DNA of 64,000 bases from Tomocerus qinae (GCA_020055645.1 CM034546.1:103251812-103315811), one strand, 5' to 3'; positions 24,221 to 39,817 are shown, numbered from the stretch's first letter. Notes: generated from the sequence alone by a model not told the origin. Numbers and translations: made by a program.

Positions 24221-25831
24221 GCTCTGTTACATTATATTACATAAGGCACTTTTCCATTTATGGCGGACATGGATAGACAGATTCAACTGTGTGCACTTCA
24301 TCTCCAACTTTAGCTTGAGGAAAAAGTCAAAAACGTAACATAACCCATCATACGATAACGTAATGTGGTGTAAAATATAGCGACATTAGCCTCCACCACC
24401 GTTGAATTGCATATAAACTCCTCCAGCTATCTAAATGATATTATATATGGTCAGACAGATAAACGGACTAGGTTATGTCATATCAAGATGGAAAATGCAA
24501 TTCTGTCACTCTACCCCGTAAATCATTTTTAACATTCTACAACACCACTCTTCTAACTACACCATTCCCTACCATATCCTCCGCGCTAATCTTATAGTCT
24601 AAATAGACCTAAACTGGGTTACAAGATTTTCCGTTATCGTCAATGTCTCACTCATATCGATACATCATACAACATGCATACCATAGTGGAATAAGAAATA
24701 ATCTACTTCATGGACAAATATAATCTTATCATGTTCGTAATAAAATATTAATGGCCAATTTCGTATATACACTTAGGTATTTAGGTTAGGTCAAATGGAA
24801 AATGACAACTTTCATCCGATGGAAAGTGGCTACTTAACTAGAACATCCATCCTTACACACATCACACATCTATACAATTTTCTCAGAAGCCAAAAAATAC
24901 CCCAATCCCAAACTTCAATATTTCAATTTTAATTTTTTGTTGCATTTTAGGGCCCTCTCTCAAAAATGGCCAAATCATTTCAACAGTATATTTTATAATT
25001 TGATAGATATATATTTGATGGTAGAGAAAAATGACTGACCTCCAAAATTGAAGCTTACTATCACTAGGAATCTGAAGTTCGGTTACAAGTATCTGTTCAC
25101 AAGTTATTCGTTTGTTAGTATTTGTTCATAAATTGAAGACTCTTATATCCTCGTGTACAGCTTTTTCTACATACACACGTATTTTGTTGTAAATTTTGTC
25201 GACTTTTCAATGGTGTTCATCCCATTTTCGTAGCAGACTCTGCTCTAGAGTTAGAGAGCTTGGACCGCTTACTTACCAATCACCTTATATTATATGTATT
25301 TTAAATCGAAAGATGGCTTCATTAAAATCTATTGTACTTCTTTGTCTTGTACCTTTTATGCAGTGTTGATACATAATAAAGATGGTAATATGAAAACTCA
25401 AGATTATGGAAACTGCTGTCATTTATAACCATATTTGCTAACTAGGGTTTACATTCCATTGACTTTGTATAGCACGTCATAACTTTAGGATATGTAAACC
25501 CGATTGATTCATTAAACTTTAAAATCCAAAACGGCCCTTTTGTGTCAGATTTTCAAAAGCCTGAAGTTAATATATGTTTGGTTTAAAGAGACAATGAATT
25601 TATTTGCTATTATAATATAGATTGATTTCTATAAACTTGAAGTATGACCAACATCTGTAGTTAGTGATAATGTTTTAATGGTACAAATCAAATTAAAACT
25701 TTTGGGCATTTAAGCCAATACAATGGACCAGATATAATAATATTCGCTACAGATACACAAAAAGAGTTCTGTTGTTATACATTAGATTTTGCTACATGGG
25801 AAATGCATTAGATATTTTTTCTTCATAAAAA

Positions 25832-25942
25832 ATGGCAGGACAGAGAAGTTTGTTGGAGACAGGCGAGTCAAGTCAAGTCGATTCGGTGGAGACACCACCG
25901 TCACAGCTAAGCCACAGACAACAAATAAGAAGTTTCATACAA
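25832..25942 (+). CDS. Candidate first coding exon, unknown product
   Basis: An ATG in a good insect start context (aaaaaATGGC) opens 37 codons: MAGQRSLLETGESSQVDSVE, then a Pro/Gln/Ser-rich segment. The frame meets a plausible donor caa/gtaaaag in phase 0. Composition looks like a disordered N-terminus. I found no downstream partner exon, so this may be chance. No family is recognised. Confidence 0.15.
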
Positions 25943-28900
25943 GTAAAAGCTGGCATAATATTCTTCACCCCTGCAACTACCAGCACAAAACAAAGTGGAC
26001 GAGTTCGTCTTGTTTTCTTGTAGTTACTTTGTTACAGTTTTTGTTCGTGTGCCCTCAATATAGTAACCTACCTTTATATTTAGTGCCAACAAATTCTATA
26101 TTTTCATATTCGAAATAGTCATCACTATAGTTGTTAGTTTCATTTCTCTTCAGACTTAAACAATATACCAACACTCCTCTTTTCATCAAATCATCTCACG
26201 ACTTATCTCGCTGTCGTACCATAAAATGAGTATTCGTAAGCCGATCTATGTCCAAACATAAAGGCTATCATAATAACTTCTATATTTGACCTATTGTATA
26301 TTTACAACATGATTTAAATCTACAAATAAAAATCTTGTAAATTGTCGTGAAAGAGTAAAAGCTTCTGTTAAATCTACTATTCTTTAATATCTACACAAGC
26401 AGTTTCTCGGATTAAGTAAAATGTTAAGTAAATAAAACACTTCCAACCAATTCCGCATGTAATTTGTTTTAAGATCTTGATTATGTAAATAAAACCGTTT
26501 TGCAATTAATTAATAAAGCATTATGTATATATTACTTGCCATTAAATATTATTTATACAATTACGAAATATATATATACTATCATAATGCCGGTTCGGTT
26601 TGCCCAGAGTCAGAGGTAAATGTCATAGTCGTACATTCTAGGTTGCTTTAAGAGATCCGAATATTGTATGCATCCTGTAATCCAGAAAGTGTACGTATTA
26701 GTGTGTTCCTAATAGCATAAAGATGAGATATATCGCAGGAGTTGTGTATATGTTGGCTGGCTGTGTCTGGTTTTTGATGTGATTCCCCTTCTCTTTACTT
26801 TCTCTCAGTCCACATCACTTTATGAATTTTTTGTAAGCTGAGAGTAAAGCGACAGGAAGGGACCGGAGAAAACAATATAATGCTTCTGCACTGCATTGTT
26901 TTCGTTGATCTTGTTTTTCTATGCAACTGTGTGTATGTGGTGCATGGTCGTGCAACTAACTGTTAGAGTGCGGGAGAAGAGAGCATTTCAGGGGAAAGAC
27001 AATGGAGTTTATTATCGTTGGATATTATATAACAGCTTTTCCATTTCTGGAGGCACTAAAAGTACATCTAAAATGCTCCAAGTGACTACTGCAACGAAGC
27101 TCAACAGCTATACTCACTTAGCCCTCTGTTGCTGATAGCTCCGATTTAGCTTGTCTTGTCTTTTCTCACTTTCTCCCCTAAAAACAAAACTCCTACGCTG
27201 CAACGGATAACGCTCAATTGAATTAATTAAACAACCAATTCCCATTCTTCTACTACTTCCAGATGTCTAAGCAGTACCTTTAGAGACTAAAATCGATTAC
27301 TTTAGATATTCATGTCCTTGAAACAAATCGGAAGTGTCCTTGTGGTTTAATTTATTGTATTTAACAACATGTTAGGCATGTTTACATATATTTCCTTGTA
27401 CTCCTATAGTTAAATACCCATTTCCATTAAAGAAATTCTCGTTTATTGGATTGAGCTTTTAAATCCATGTCCTGATGACATATAGCTGTGCAATAATGTA
27501 AACTGTAATAGATGTGATGCATTTAAAGCGTGACGTAAATACATCTATAGCAAATCTGTAAGTGTTGTTTTAGAGGTAATCTTTATGTATTGTGGTTATA
27601 AGCATACTGTATTCGAGGATATCTGTGCATTTGTCAAGATAAAGTAAAGATAGGAAAAGTACATGTTGCTTTTTCCGTATTTATCTGTATCTGCGAGGTA
27701 AGTAAGTTAGGATAAGCCTATTATGCATAGTAGAGATAGCATAATATGAAAGCCATAATATACCTGTATAAGTACTATTATAGTTGGTCTTTTTATATGT
27801 CTTATTACATTTAGTACACCCAGCCAAGCACTTGTGAAAAGTTTTCAATGTGGTTACTACAAGTATAGGTGGTTTATTGGTAGTTAGCTACCTATATTAT
27901 GAAATGGTAAGTGTAAGGATATATTTTATTCGCATGTATACAAACAGTTTGAAGCTTGAGGAATATTTGATAGTGAGAATAGAGGAAGAGATATGATCTA
28001 TGCATAAGAGGAAGATAGTCTGGCATTGAAACCATAAGATATCATAGGATGCCATAACTATAATCATAAAGAGACATTCCACGACAGTTCTCTTATACCT
28101 CGAGTTCTCAATGTAAACAAGGAGTTTGAAAGAGGATATATAATCTATTCATTCTATCGGTCTCTTCTCCCCAGGATAACCCAGTAGTCCACATTTACTA
28201 TTTCATTCATGTTGATGTGACGACTATATACCTTTTCTACTACACTTTCCTACATAAACTTGTAAAGTAAAGCAGATTCATGCACCATTGCGATTTCCAC
28301 CAGAAGAACACAGTTAAGTACTCACTTGGTTCGATTCAGTTCAGTTCAGTGCAGACTGGTCTATATGCTTTAGGTATATTTACATATGGGTAGTCTAGAG
28401 TGTTATGTGATATTAGGTCAGTGTAGTGTAAATGCTATCTGTTTTGTTTTGTGGCTACTGTATTTGTCTCTGCGTGTTAGTGTTCATATTTTAATATTAA
28501 TCAATGCAGGGATATATAGAACGGAAGGTAGGATGGGAAATGGTTATAGAGTGCAGTCTTGTGAGATGCAATGTGCAAATGTATTATTGGAGTGTGACAC
28601 AATGGGATTAGCTGCCGAGAGCAATGCTCTGTATTCAAATAGTAAAGTAAATCGCTTCAAATTGCATTCCGCAAGAAAGAGTCCTTTCAGCTAGGAATTC
28701 AAATTCCGGTTTCCACCCGGAATGTATACGATGGCAACAACACTTGTCATTCTAACTCCCACTCCCGCTTTCCATTGAGGTTCCTTTTTTCAAATAGAAA
28801 CAGGTAGCTACTATAAACAGGTACCTAATTAAGAGCACTAGATATAATAACCAATTTAACGATCTAGTTTATCTTGTGCTACTACATAGATGCGAAAAGT

Positions 28901-31900
28901 GTCTTTTGCTGTGCGTGATAATTTGATTGAGTAGATAACCTCCTAATTAACGAGAAATCCAGGGGTTTTCCGCATACTGACATCTCTTCTGCTTAACCAG
29001 ATGTAAAGTACAATTTTCTCTTTGGAGAGTTGATAGTTAGTGTCACAGAAATGGGTTTCCTATTTCTGACCATAAAGTTTGGGCGCTGAGGCGTGCATTC
29101 GTTAGTGATAGCCTCCACAATGTGTCCTCCTTTCTATACGGTTTATATTGTATATTATGATCATCTGGTCAAGACAGAATACCTCCCTATAGGCACTGTG
29201 AATAAATAAACACAATACTCCCCATTACACTATACATACACTGTGCAGGTACATTTATTCTATCTGATGTAGCGTGGCTCACATACGTATTTATTTGTAC
29301 ATATAGAATATTTTATGTAGTAGGAGTGAATGGCCGTGTTTGTGCTTCGCCCATTTGGCCTATGTTATGGAGAGTTGACAATGGTCGGAAGGTTTACGGA
29401 GAACGGTTATTTGCATATTGGGAGTTTATGCATCCAACATTTCGCATTGTGTTGTGATGTGATGCGTTGTGATGTGAAGAAAGGGAATCTCACAAGATGA
29501 CTTCACATTACATTTCATTGCTCCTATATACATCTCCTATACAAAGTGACAGCACTTTACTTAGAGATGCTTATTATTATTATCTCTCAAATGCTACAAT
29601 GTAAACACTATACAAAACATTCTAGGTAACTAAAGAATATTTTTATACAGATATATGCATACAGAATGACTAGATTATCACTCCACATCTTACTTTCTCT
29701 TTACCAATGTAAATTCTTATAAAATTTCCATCGTAAGGGTAAAAATTTGGTAAAAATGGCAGGAAAGTTAAATTTTTTGAAATTTGGCACATATTTTGTA
29801 CCGGTGAAAGTTTTATATTGACTTAGCAAAAGAAAAGAGAAAGTATGATGTGCGTTGTTAAACTAGCCATACTGTATTATAGACTCAGATATAATCTATA
29901 TAGTTTATATATTTATATATAGAATGAGAATAGTGTATGTGGAGCAACGACTGTAATATTTACTGAGGTGAAAGTGTTAGTAGGCCAGGGCAGCGTCTAC
30001 ATCGTAGTTACTACTTAGAAGACAAGCCAGGCCCGTCTGATTTAGATAATGCCATGTTGTTTACTTTCACCCCGAACCATATACATCCAAAGTCTCTCTT
30101 ATATTATGTAGATGAGTGTTTTTCTCGTCGGTGCGGTGAACTGATTGTGAATTGCATTGACTGACTTGTTTGGTTTGCTAGAGCATGGCACGGCTGGAGA
30201 AAAGAGACGAGAACATTAGTAAAATCACAATGAGTTGTTTTCTAAAGCAGAGCGAGAGGATAACGAGAGAAAAAACGTGGAGAAAGCGGGATTCCCATAT
30301 ACTACTACATATCTGCACTTACCAAGCTATGCCTACACATAATATTACTGTAACAAAGCAAAAAACCTGATGTTCGCTCAACTTGCTTTCACTTGCTTTG
30401 TATGCCATATGTATAAGTTGATGTGGTCTCTATTATGCTCTGACTCGATAGCTATAATACTGATTAGAGAACGAGACATACATAGTTAGACTCCTGTATG
30501 CAACTACCTGCGACTACCACAGCAACCTTTTATAAAGTATGAACTCAACTGGATTGCATTGGATTGGTTAGGAGTGCCTGCCTTGTGAAGTGAATAAGAA
30601 GTTCGCTGAACGTGACCTTAATGGCTCGCACACAAGTATATAGGGGATTTTTGTCAACTTTCTGATCCTATCTACACTGAGCAGAAGAGAACGATTTCAA
30701 CTCCTCCACTCCCACTCTGTAATGTGCACCACGAGTGGAGACTTGGATTCGACCAGCACGACAGAATTCTACCTTCAGCTACGGCTGTTGACGGCTAAAC
30801 CTAATTTATTGCCCTAAAACTATATCCCTCCCTTCCACCTATAGAGTACACTTACACACCTTATCAGCCCTATCATACCCTGCCCGACACAAACCACTCT
30901 ACACCTATCCCTTATCTCTACTAATATACCTACCACTCCCAATATACCTACTATACGCATTAAATGGGGCTTTCAACAATCGTTCCTTCAATTACTAATC
31001 TCACTAGTACCAATCCCATTTTCTTGGAACTTGGAAATTGAACTTGTAGGCAAATCTGACATATCTAATATTTTTAAAACAAAAGAACCTCAATTTGTAG
31101 TTTCTACATTTTAACAATGCGCTATAACGTGTAGATCAAACAAAACATGTCATTTACCATTACTCACAAATGACGAATACCAAAGTTAATTATTTTTGTC
31201 ACCAGTGTAGCCAGAAAAATGACTTTCGAACCTGCATTTATTAGATACGACGTATTTTTGGGAAGTGCAGTTAAATTTTAATTGGTGTCCTTGGGGCTGA
31301 TGCTGCTCTACTATGTTAGAAAGTGATATTACACAATTCCTGGGCAATTACACAATTTAGGTGGGTGAACCTGTCTATTCATTATTACTTAACTCTTACG
31401 TCATACAACATGTAATGGCCTTTGGGAAGAGAGCATTATAAATAGTAGAATGTGATAGAATGGAAAAGTAGTATAAAGACATGAGATATGGAGAGAAAGT
31501 CTCCTGGTAGGGAAATCTAAAGAAAGGAGTGGGTAGTGGGTTTTGCAATGAAGACTATCTATCTGTCTCGTCCGCTGCCCGATTCATTCGTTTCATATCG
31601 CATGTGTCGTTGAACATGTAAGTGTAACTTAACTTACCATTAGTTACTTACTTAGTAGGACTATGCATTACGTAAGAGGAGAGCTGACTGTGTCTACCTA
31701 TCTGATGTTCTGTTATGTAAGATGTAGACTGTAAACTACAGATGTGGGTAACAGGACAGACAGATTTTTAGCTTACTTTGTTAGGTAAGCTACACGTTAA
31801 TTTGGAAAAGAACGGACTCGACAGAACATAAGCTCCTCTCTCCGTCTTAAGACAACTTCCACTTTACTTAGATATACCAATCTAGGACTTTGCCCACACA

Positions 31901-34900
31901 GTAGGACTTAGTTACCCAGAGGAGGACTTTACCCACAGGACAATATCGACTTCTGACATTAACTACACAGGGACTATACGGACGCAGCCCCATACCCAGG
32001 GTGGGGTAATAACGGATGAAAGACAAAACCGGCTGTACAACTGTTTTATAACAAGTAGTTTTTGTTTTGTAAACTTACCTACACTACCACACCCGAACTT
32101 GTATACTTAGCTTATGTGTTACAAAATACGCCAGAACAAATACTTTTTCACCGTCCCAATTATTTATTAGCATGGGAAATGTGCAAATATTTCCATTGTT
32201 ATTTTCTATTAGATTTTAGTGACTTTTGGCCAACTGGGAAAACAGCTAAATCAGAAATTATATATTCATACAATTTTATCATACATGCTTACTGTGTATT
32301 TTGGAGCGTGAGATTGTGGCGTCTTCCGGGAATTGGTTTCTTTTTTACTTGCAATTTACAACACAGCAATTTTTAAAGGCCTAGAATTGTTATGCATAAG
32401 TGATTGGATTGACACAAATATACATACACCTCTGCAGTCTGTAATGTCCTACATCAACATTTTCCTGAAGTCAATTGTAGTCAGAAAGCAGCAAACACAC
32501 TCTGCAGGCTATGCTTTGTCTATATACAGTTTTTTATGTTTATCATTCCCACTTACAAAAGTCCAATTATAGGACCATATCTAAAGAGATGTGTAATGTA
32601 TAGATGTCTGATAAAAACTACTTCTTTCTCCCTGCATGGACTAGGGTGGACAAAACACTATGTGAACCTCCGCTATCTGTATCTGTGTTTAGTCGGGTGA
32701 TGATTTCTCCTCAGGAAGAGATAACGTACGGCTAATAGAACTTTAATAAGTATAAATTGATGTCTAACTTCCTTCATTATCACTTATGTATTTGACTGGC
32801 TACCATAAATCACAAGTTGCAAGAAAAAATCTTTAGCCAGCTCATAATATATTATACTGCTCCAGTATAAAAATGGGATGCTATTATTTTTTCATCTTCC
32901 ATTTTTGGAGTAACCAATTTATACTATAGCGTTATCATTGAGGAATGCAATTGCAATGCATCTAAATCTTACTTTATTACATACCGCCTTGTTTTTTAAC
33001 TTCCCCATTTATCCCCATCAATCTCCAATCAAAACTAAATATTATTATCTAGAAGAGGTTATTGAACCACCTCCGAATTTTACAGATTTTAAGAATACAG
33101 TACGGTGGGAAAAGAACAAATTGTGCAACATTACAAATGATTATCCGCGCTACTATTTTCAGATACCGCCTACTGAAATGGTTGCAAATTGAAGATTTTG
33201 TGATGCTATAGGAGAATGGTATAGAAAGCTGTACTTTTTTCCAAAGATGTAATATTAGTAGTATCCAGTAGTAAGTAACTAGTAAGGCATAACCTAGTTT
33301 GAAATAGAATGTAAAATAAATAGGTCCCGAGAGCAGATTTTGCTATTGTGCTCGACTCTCTCACTGATTTCTGGAATCTGAACTCGTTTGTTGTGTGCAT
33401 ATCGGGGGAAAAGTTGCCACGTTGTCGAGTTCCTTCTCCCATATAATATTTTCTTGAGACTCCGAGTTGAGCCTTGCCTCCAGAGTGCCAATTATATTTA
33501 TTGCACGATGTGGATGAAATTGGGATTGCGAATTGGCAGAATTTGAGAGCAACACAAATGAAAAATGCCGTGCAAAAACATACAGGGTTTATTTTAAATC
33601 CGAATCTCACCATACGGGAATTTAATAAATATTGCAAAATTAAGCTCCATTAGCATTAATTATAACAATTTAGAATTGTTTACTTAAAGTAACGAAATAG
33701 ATACTGGAATTCCTATCGACAATCTGTAGTGTAAATAATTTGTTGAAAATCATTGGTTGCCCTTCATATTCTACATTATCGTATGGTCGTACTTATTACT
33801 ATGCAAGTCATATAAAGTGGTGAATCACCTGATTATTATTAGAGACATTAAAACCAAGGGTCCCTGTACATGGGGTATTTTTTGCAGAAGAACTCCCGCA
33901 GTCGGGTCCAGCAGAGTCAGATGGTCCAGTCTAGTTGACTAGAGTTAGAGTCTGTTCTGGTCTGATTGGCCGGTGTGGTTTGGTCTGCTCTTTCTTTGGG
34001 TAGTGGGACTCTGTGATCCATTCTATCCTTGTTGAGCTTGAAAAATGAGGAGAAATGTCGGCTTAGGAAGCGGACGCCTTCCTCCTTACAAAGCAAACTA
34101 CCTAAACTACCTCTCTCTTCACTCCCGTCGTCGTCCCTTCGTCCACTTTCTTATTTTCGACCCAAGCCACACTTACAAACTCACTCTGCACACTCCCATC
34201 ATCAACATCCCTATACCAATATATGATCTATCTCTATAGTCAGGCAGGCAGGGGTACTTATATTAGACATGGAAGATCATATGGAATAAGGAGGTATGCA
34301 GGAGTAGACGGAGGAGACCGCGAAGAGAATGATGTTGATGCTGATGCCATGCCACTATGGGTTTCCAACGTATGAACTTGAAACTATAAGGCTATATGCG
34401 GATGTTAACTAGATTCTCCTATCTATTTCTCCTTTCTATCTATACCACTTTACATTAGGGACCATTATAAAAGTCATGGGAGCGTATATACGTAGCCTAC
34501 TTATACTTGGCCCATACTAAAACGGTGAAAGATATTGCAAAAAATGTAGCGAAACGAATTCCACATCCACATTATATTACGCCCATCTTCTTCCCCGGTC
34601 CAACTTATCTTCTCTTAGCATTTCCTTTCCCGTAAGTAGCCTTCACTTCAATTTGCTTTCCTCTCAACTGCCGAGACAAGAATTGCCACTGTACAAGCAC
34701 TAACAAGGAGAAAACCCTTCCCTACCTATACTCCCTATGTCTATACTACTTAATACCCACCACCACCACAAACTTCTATACACACATGCAAAATCCGAAT
34801 TCTTATTTTTCATCCCATGTTCCAACTAACTCTAAGTACTGCATCTAACTCTACTATACTACATCCAGGCCACTGCATACTTACAATGAGCTCTACTAAC

Positions 34901-37900
34901 ACCACTTACATCCACCATTCTTACTTATAGCTTAATAAATCACTTCTTTAAATGCATTTTCCTACTCCAACTAACTCTCCGACCCTCCAGACTCTACTTA
35001 TTGAGCGCGTTTAATGATTTCACATTTTATTTGCACGTAATGTAACAATTTGCAAGATTGCAACTCTACAGGACTACCCCATGACTTGTAGCCTACTAAC
35101 TCTACTACTGATTAGTATCATTACAATATTATTGCTTCCCCACAGTCATTCCTAATGCATTATTTAGTTGTGTAATGCTATAATGAAATGAATAAAGATA
35201 CAATTACACTCATACTTATTTAATATGTAACTACTTGTACTTAGACTAATGTCTTGGACTTAAATGGGCAGATTTCCTCGACAATTCAAAGCTTGACATT
35301 TTTACTTGTACAACTACAATCCCCCAAAACGGAAACTATTACCTTATAAAGAGTACAGTTTCAAACTTAGAGGAATTTATTATAAAAGCTGTTTTTTAAT
35401 GTCTTTACATTATACATGTCTTTCTTATAGAAATCTATGTTAAGATGAGTGTACAGAAAGTACAGATTACAGATTCACTGATTTGTCAATTTCTTTCAGC
35501 ATAAGCATAGAAAACAGAAATCCTTATCATGCCTAATTTGTGTATCACGTATGAGAAATAACCTTTAGTACAAAATCTTTACTTCTGAATTAATAGATAT
35601 ACATATACCTTGTTTGCTTGCAAATACGGTACTGAATCTGAAAATCTTTGATAGGTATCTTTGAATCTTGTTAAACGAAACACGATCTTGATAATTGGTT
35701 CAATTTTGCCGTATGTTTCGTTGATTGATAGGATGAAGTAACAAGGTACAAAATTGATTGTTGGGATAGAATTACAATAAAAACGTTAGAGTGGTAGGGT
35801 AATGGTAGAGAAAGCGACATGTTTAGGTTGTAGTGATTATTGAAAGTTTAGGAACAGCAAGTGAAAGTAGATTTGCATGTGGATAAAGTATATGCGGTCA
35901 TAGAATAGTCACGATAAGTGCATTTGTGTAAATAGAGTGCAGTGATTTGTGGGGTAGGGAGTGGAGGTAAATTAAATAGTTTTTGGTTGAAGACTTGTTG
36001 TATTTTGTGTACATAAAGATCGACTGGAGAATTGTAAAAAGTTGTACATGGATGAGAAGAATGTGAAATGTTTCCACGAAATGGAAGACTACTCTGGAGT
36101 ATAAGAACAAGAAGAATGGGGAGTGTAAACCACAGAGTTGTGTGTGGTGAGTATTTAGTTGTTGCAGTTATAGTTAGTTGAATGTAGGGCGAGTTTATCT
36201 GGTCTGTAATGTAATGTTTCCATAATCTAGAATGCAGAGTTGAGGTTGTGAGTGCAGTGGAATTTTGAGACGTAGTAGAAGGAAGTGAGTACATAACATA
36301 CTGTAATATGTACATAGTTACATGAGCGTGATAAGTGTAGCATTACATATTTGCGACAGTACAACAATAAATCTCCTCTACAACGAGTCCCCTTCCTCAA
36401 ATAAATAAATTCCCAGACACACACCTCAGAAAACAATTTATCAAAAGTAGAAGTACAACTATAGTTACTTAAGTCGACGAATTCAATGTAGCCCGACGTG
36501 CGTCTCCACAAAATAACAGAATGGACATAAAAAGTTCACAGTTCTCCGTTCTCTCCCACTGAACTTATCTTCTAGTAAAACTCGGCACAATAGTTACGGA
36601 AACAAACTGCAGTGCCATGTACCTGTGCTCTAAGCTTTAGTAGTAGCTACTAGTAGCTTGAGTAGATAAAACATATAATATAGGTAGACATTAGTCTTAA
36701 ATAGGTAGAAAAGAAAGATTCGCTTAGGTAAGCAGTAGGTAGCGTCTGTAGACTCTTATGAAGTTAGTCAAGTCTGGGTGACAATAAGGGAGCTGCCTGT
36801 TCTGTCCAGTCACTCATACATTAAAATGTCAGGCTCCCGACTCTTTCTCCTATAAGTTAACATCTGTGACTTGACTTGACCCAATCCAGGATAGGTAGGG
36901 CTAAGTCTGTGGTATTTTATTCTCTCTCTATTCGAACAAGAACCTTCTGTCCGAGAGAATCTCGAGTGAATTTGAAGAATTGAAAAATGTTCCATATGTT
37001 TAAGATTATAGAGAAGTAATAGTAGTAGTAGCATGCGAGAAACCAATTCTAGAGGTTAATAGCTACTCCCTTGAGAGGCTATTAGTCACTCATCGTATTT
37101 CATTCAGCGTACAAATCAACCCGCGAAAGAAAGAAGGAATTTGACGTGTCGTGATACAAGAAATCTCCCGCTAACTACATTACTCTACCGGATTTCCCGA
37201 TATCTTTATACTTTCCAACAACAACCATTGTAAAGTGCCTTTCCTTTATCCACTCAAACGGATAAGTGACCTGACTAGGACTCACATTACTCTAACCATC
37301 AACTCTCTTCAGGTAGCAAATATGCAGTTATTACTCTTTGCATGAACTCCACTGATTCAATTGATCTTGTCTTATTACCTGACCAAACTACTCTATATAC
37401 CTATTCCTAGTAATATCCCACTTCCACGCGATCCTACTTTAAACTATTTTATCTCGCCGGAGATTTAGTAGCTCCCGCCTCATGTTATCGGCTCCAGCAC
37501 TTTGTCTAACTATAAATAGGGCCCAGATCAACCTTAATATTTACTATTATAAGTTACTATACACAAATCAGATATTCTACACGTAGGAGGAATACCTGAA
37601 TCTATTTCAATGTTACGCAATATAATGTAATGGCACGGATTCCAATTTGCATTTGCAGTGTTGCTCGGAAAATTTAATTAGACTCATAAAGTAGCGTTGT
37701 TCGCACCATTTGTCGTGTACGTGTGCCTTAAGTGAATAAAGTACACTTAATTCTATGTACTGGTTAACACGATCAAGACCTTGCTTCCCCTTAATTCTCA
37801 TCTCCCCTCCTAGGAATATTCCTATTCCCATGTACTCGGCTTACCACTTATTTTACGAGCAACACAATAAAATATAGTTTACAGGACACAGCCTCCTGTG

Positions 37901-39273
37901 TGTGTGCACAAATTAACAGAAAGACGACCGAATCAACGAAAATTACATATTCCTAATGTGCAAAGTCATTCCGCCGCGTTTTCAATCCTCATTTATGCCG
38001 AGGAGTAAAATCCAACCTTACCTAACCACATTTGCATCCTGCAGAAAACACAGTACTCAAATGCACTGCAGAGCTAGCGCTCGGAAATGAAACGAGCTTA
38101 ATTATTTTTCTGGGTCACTCACAAAACTCGCCCTCCTCGTTACATTTTCAATTAATCCTGCAAAATTGTAACCAACATCCCTACATGCACTCATCGGCAC
38201 AAAAGAACTTTATACATCTCTCTGCATTATGATGACATGAGTGTACATCCAGAAAAGCAATTAATTAACAGTCTAATTCAATCGGAAAATTCGAGTAGCA
38301 GCGACTGATTTTCCCAAGCATTAACAACTGATATTAACACTTGTTCGGAATGGGATGAAAATGGAGATGCTAACTTTCTCTATTTTGTCCATTTTATCTC
38401 TAATGCCTTCTACCAACTCTCTATAATATGGTTTAATGTAGTGAATAACACTATATACCATATATAGATAATAAATATATACCAAATCATTATAACAACC
38501 TAGGTTGTTCCTACTAGTGTCCCTTGATTATTTTCCTCGATACTTTTCCTGCTTGTCCACTATCTAACTTATTGCATTAGAAAATGTATTAAAATATTAA
38601 AAGTATACGATACAGATATAGTATGTAGTTAGCTTTGTCGCATCCATTCACTTATACCTACATTATTAGATCCATTTCAAGTATATCAGTATATAGATTG
38701 AAAAGGATCTGTGAATGTATATTTAGCACTAGTATGTGGAATTGAAAGAGAAAGCCGGGTCTCTGGCTGGTTGTCTGTTTTGTTGTGTAGGTAGGGCGAG
38801 TTGTCTTGCCTTGTCGCTCTTGCTCCATTATATTAAAAGCGGATTAATGAGAATTAGTCTGTCCTCATCATCGCCATTCAAATGCTTTACGTTCCGTTCG
38901 GATGAAAGAGAAAGAGAGGAACCTGGAGGAGGAAGGATATTCGGAAGCGACTGCATCCTTTCCCTTTGCTTTCCCTGCCACTTCCATTCCTCTGCCGTAA
39001 GTGCTAATGTAATGTTTAGTTCATTTCACTTCAGTTAAATTGAATGACCATTCCTATTTCATTACCAGCCAGGCAATCATACATTACAGTTATATATACA
39101 CCAAATCCTGCAAAGACTAACTTTTCCTACACTCTATCCCTTCCCTATATTATCATAGTCAAAACCAAATAAGAGTAGCACTTAATTTGTCTGGGACTCC
39201 CACTCTTGAATTACTTATATCAACTAAATAACTCACGACTTAATACTTTATGTTTATACATTACTAGGCGGTC

Positions 39274-39425
39274 ACAGGACCCAGGTCCTGTAGTACATGG
39301 GGCTAGTGCATCTACAAACAATTTTGTAAGAATTATGGTTTCTAGTAGGCCAATTACACCGGCATTCAATTGGGTTCATCACTAATATAATGTACCGGTC
39401 ACAGGACCCATGACCCAAGTCCTGT
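39274..39425. repeat. Pair of related hairpin-bearing repeats
   Basis: Two copies of a phrase starting CGGTCACAGGACCC occur 127 bp apart. In the first, ACAGGACC-CA-GGTCCTGT (39274-39291) is a perfect 8-bp-stem hairpin. In the second (39401-39425) the outer ACAGGAC and GTCCTGT halves are kept around a longer loop. Both are followed by a related ctagtg phrase. Confidence 0.7.
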
Positions 39426-39817
39426 TATAAATAAAGCTAGTGTGTATTCCGGGGCAGTATTGTACGATGGGTTGAATTTCAGATTCATAGATTTTTATTT
39501 TTATTCCAATTGACCTTTTCATGCTTTCTCATTTGGCCAGAGTTACAGATTTTACGTTACATTGATATAGTCAAAAAATATTTCAAAACTACGCCTTAGT
39601 ACGGCCTAGGGAAAAAAGAAAAGCTTGTTTAGAAAGAGAATTTGGCTATTGGCAAATTACTCCGGTTACCCACCACATTTTTGACTCGGATACTTTTAAT
39701 CACCATTATACATACTGCCATCACTGGACCATTTTAAGGCCGAGTTAGCCTTAATTGGCAATGTAACGTCAAGTGATTAAAAAATCGAGTGTTTTTTATT
39801 GTAATTTTAAATCATCT

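Larger units (their letters stand above)
19189..39260. other. Gene-poor intergenic stretch (about 20 kb)
   Basis: AT-rich DNA with no supported gene. The 5' end should hold the RSPH3 promoter, but I could not place a convincing TATA box or RFX X-box. Simple repeats are scattered (a CT run at 24206-24220). One start-codon exon candidate lies at 25832-25942. Other open frames (32062-32376, 33206-33637, 35848-36315, 38736-39038) have no recognisable domain and lengths expected by chance. Confidence 0.55.

Noticed and set aside
24770-24795. TTAGG-TTAGG like the insect telomere repeat (also near 2259)
   Set aside because: Only two adjacent units, expected by chance and not an interstitial telomeric tract.
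33206-33637. 143-codon - strand frame overlapped by two other open frames
   Set aside because: Several frames are open at once, which points to locally few stop words rather than coding.
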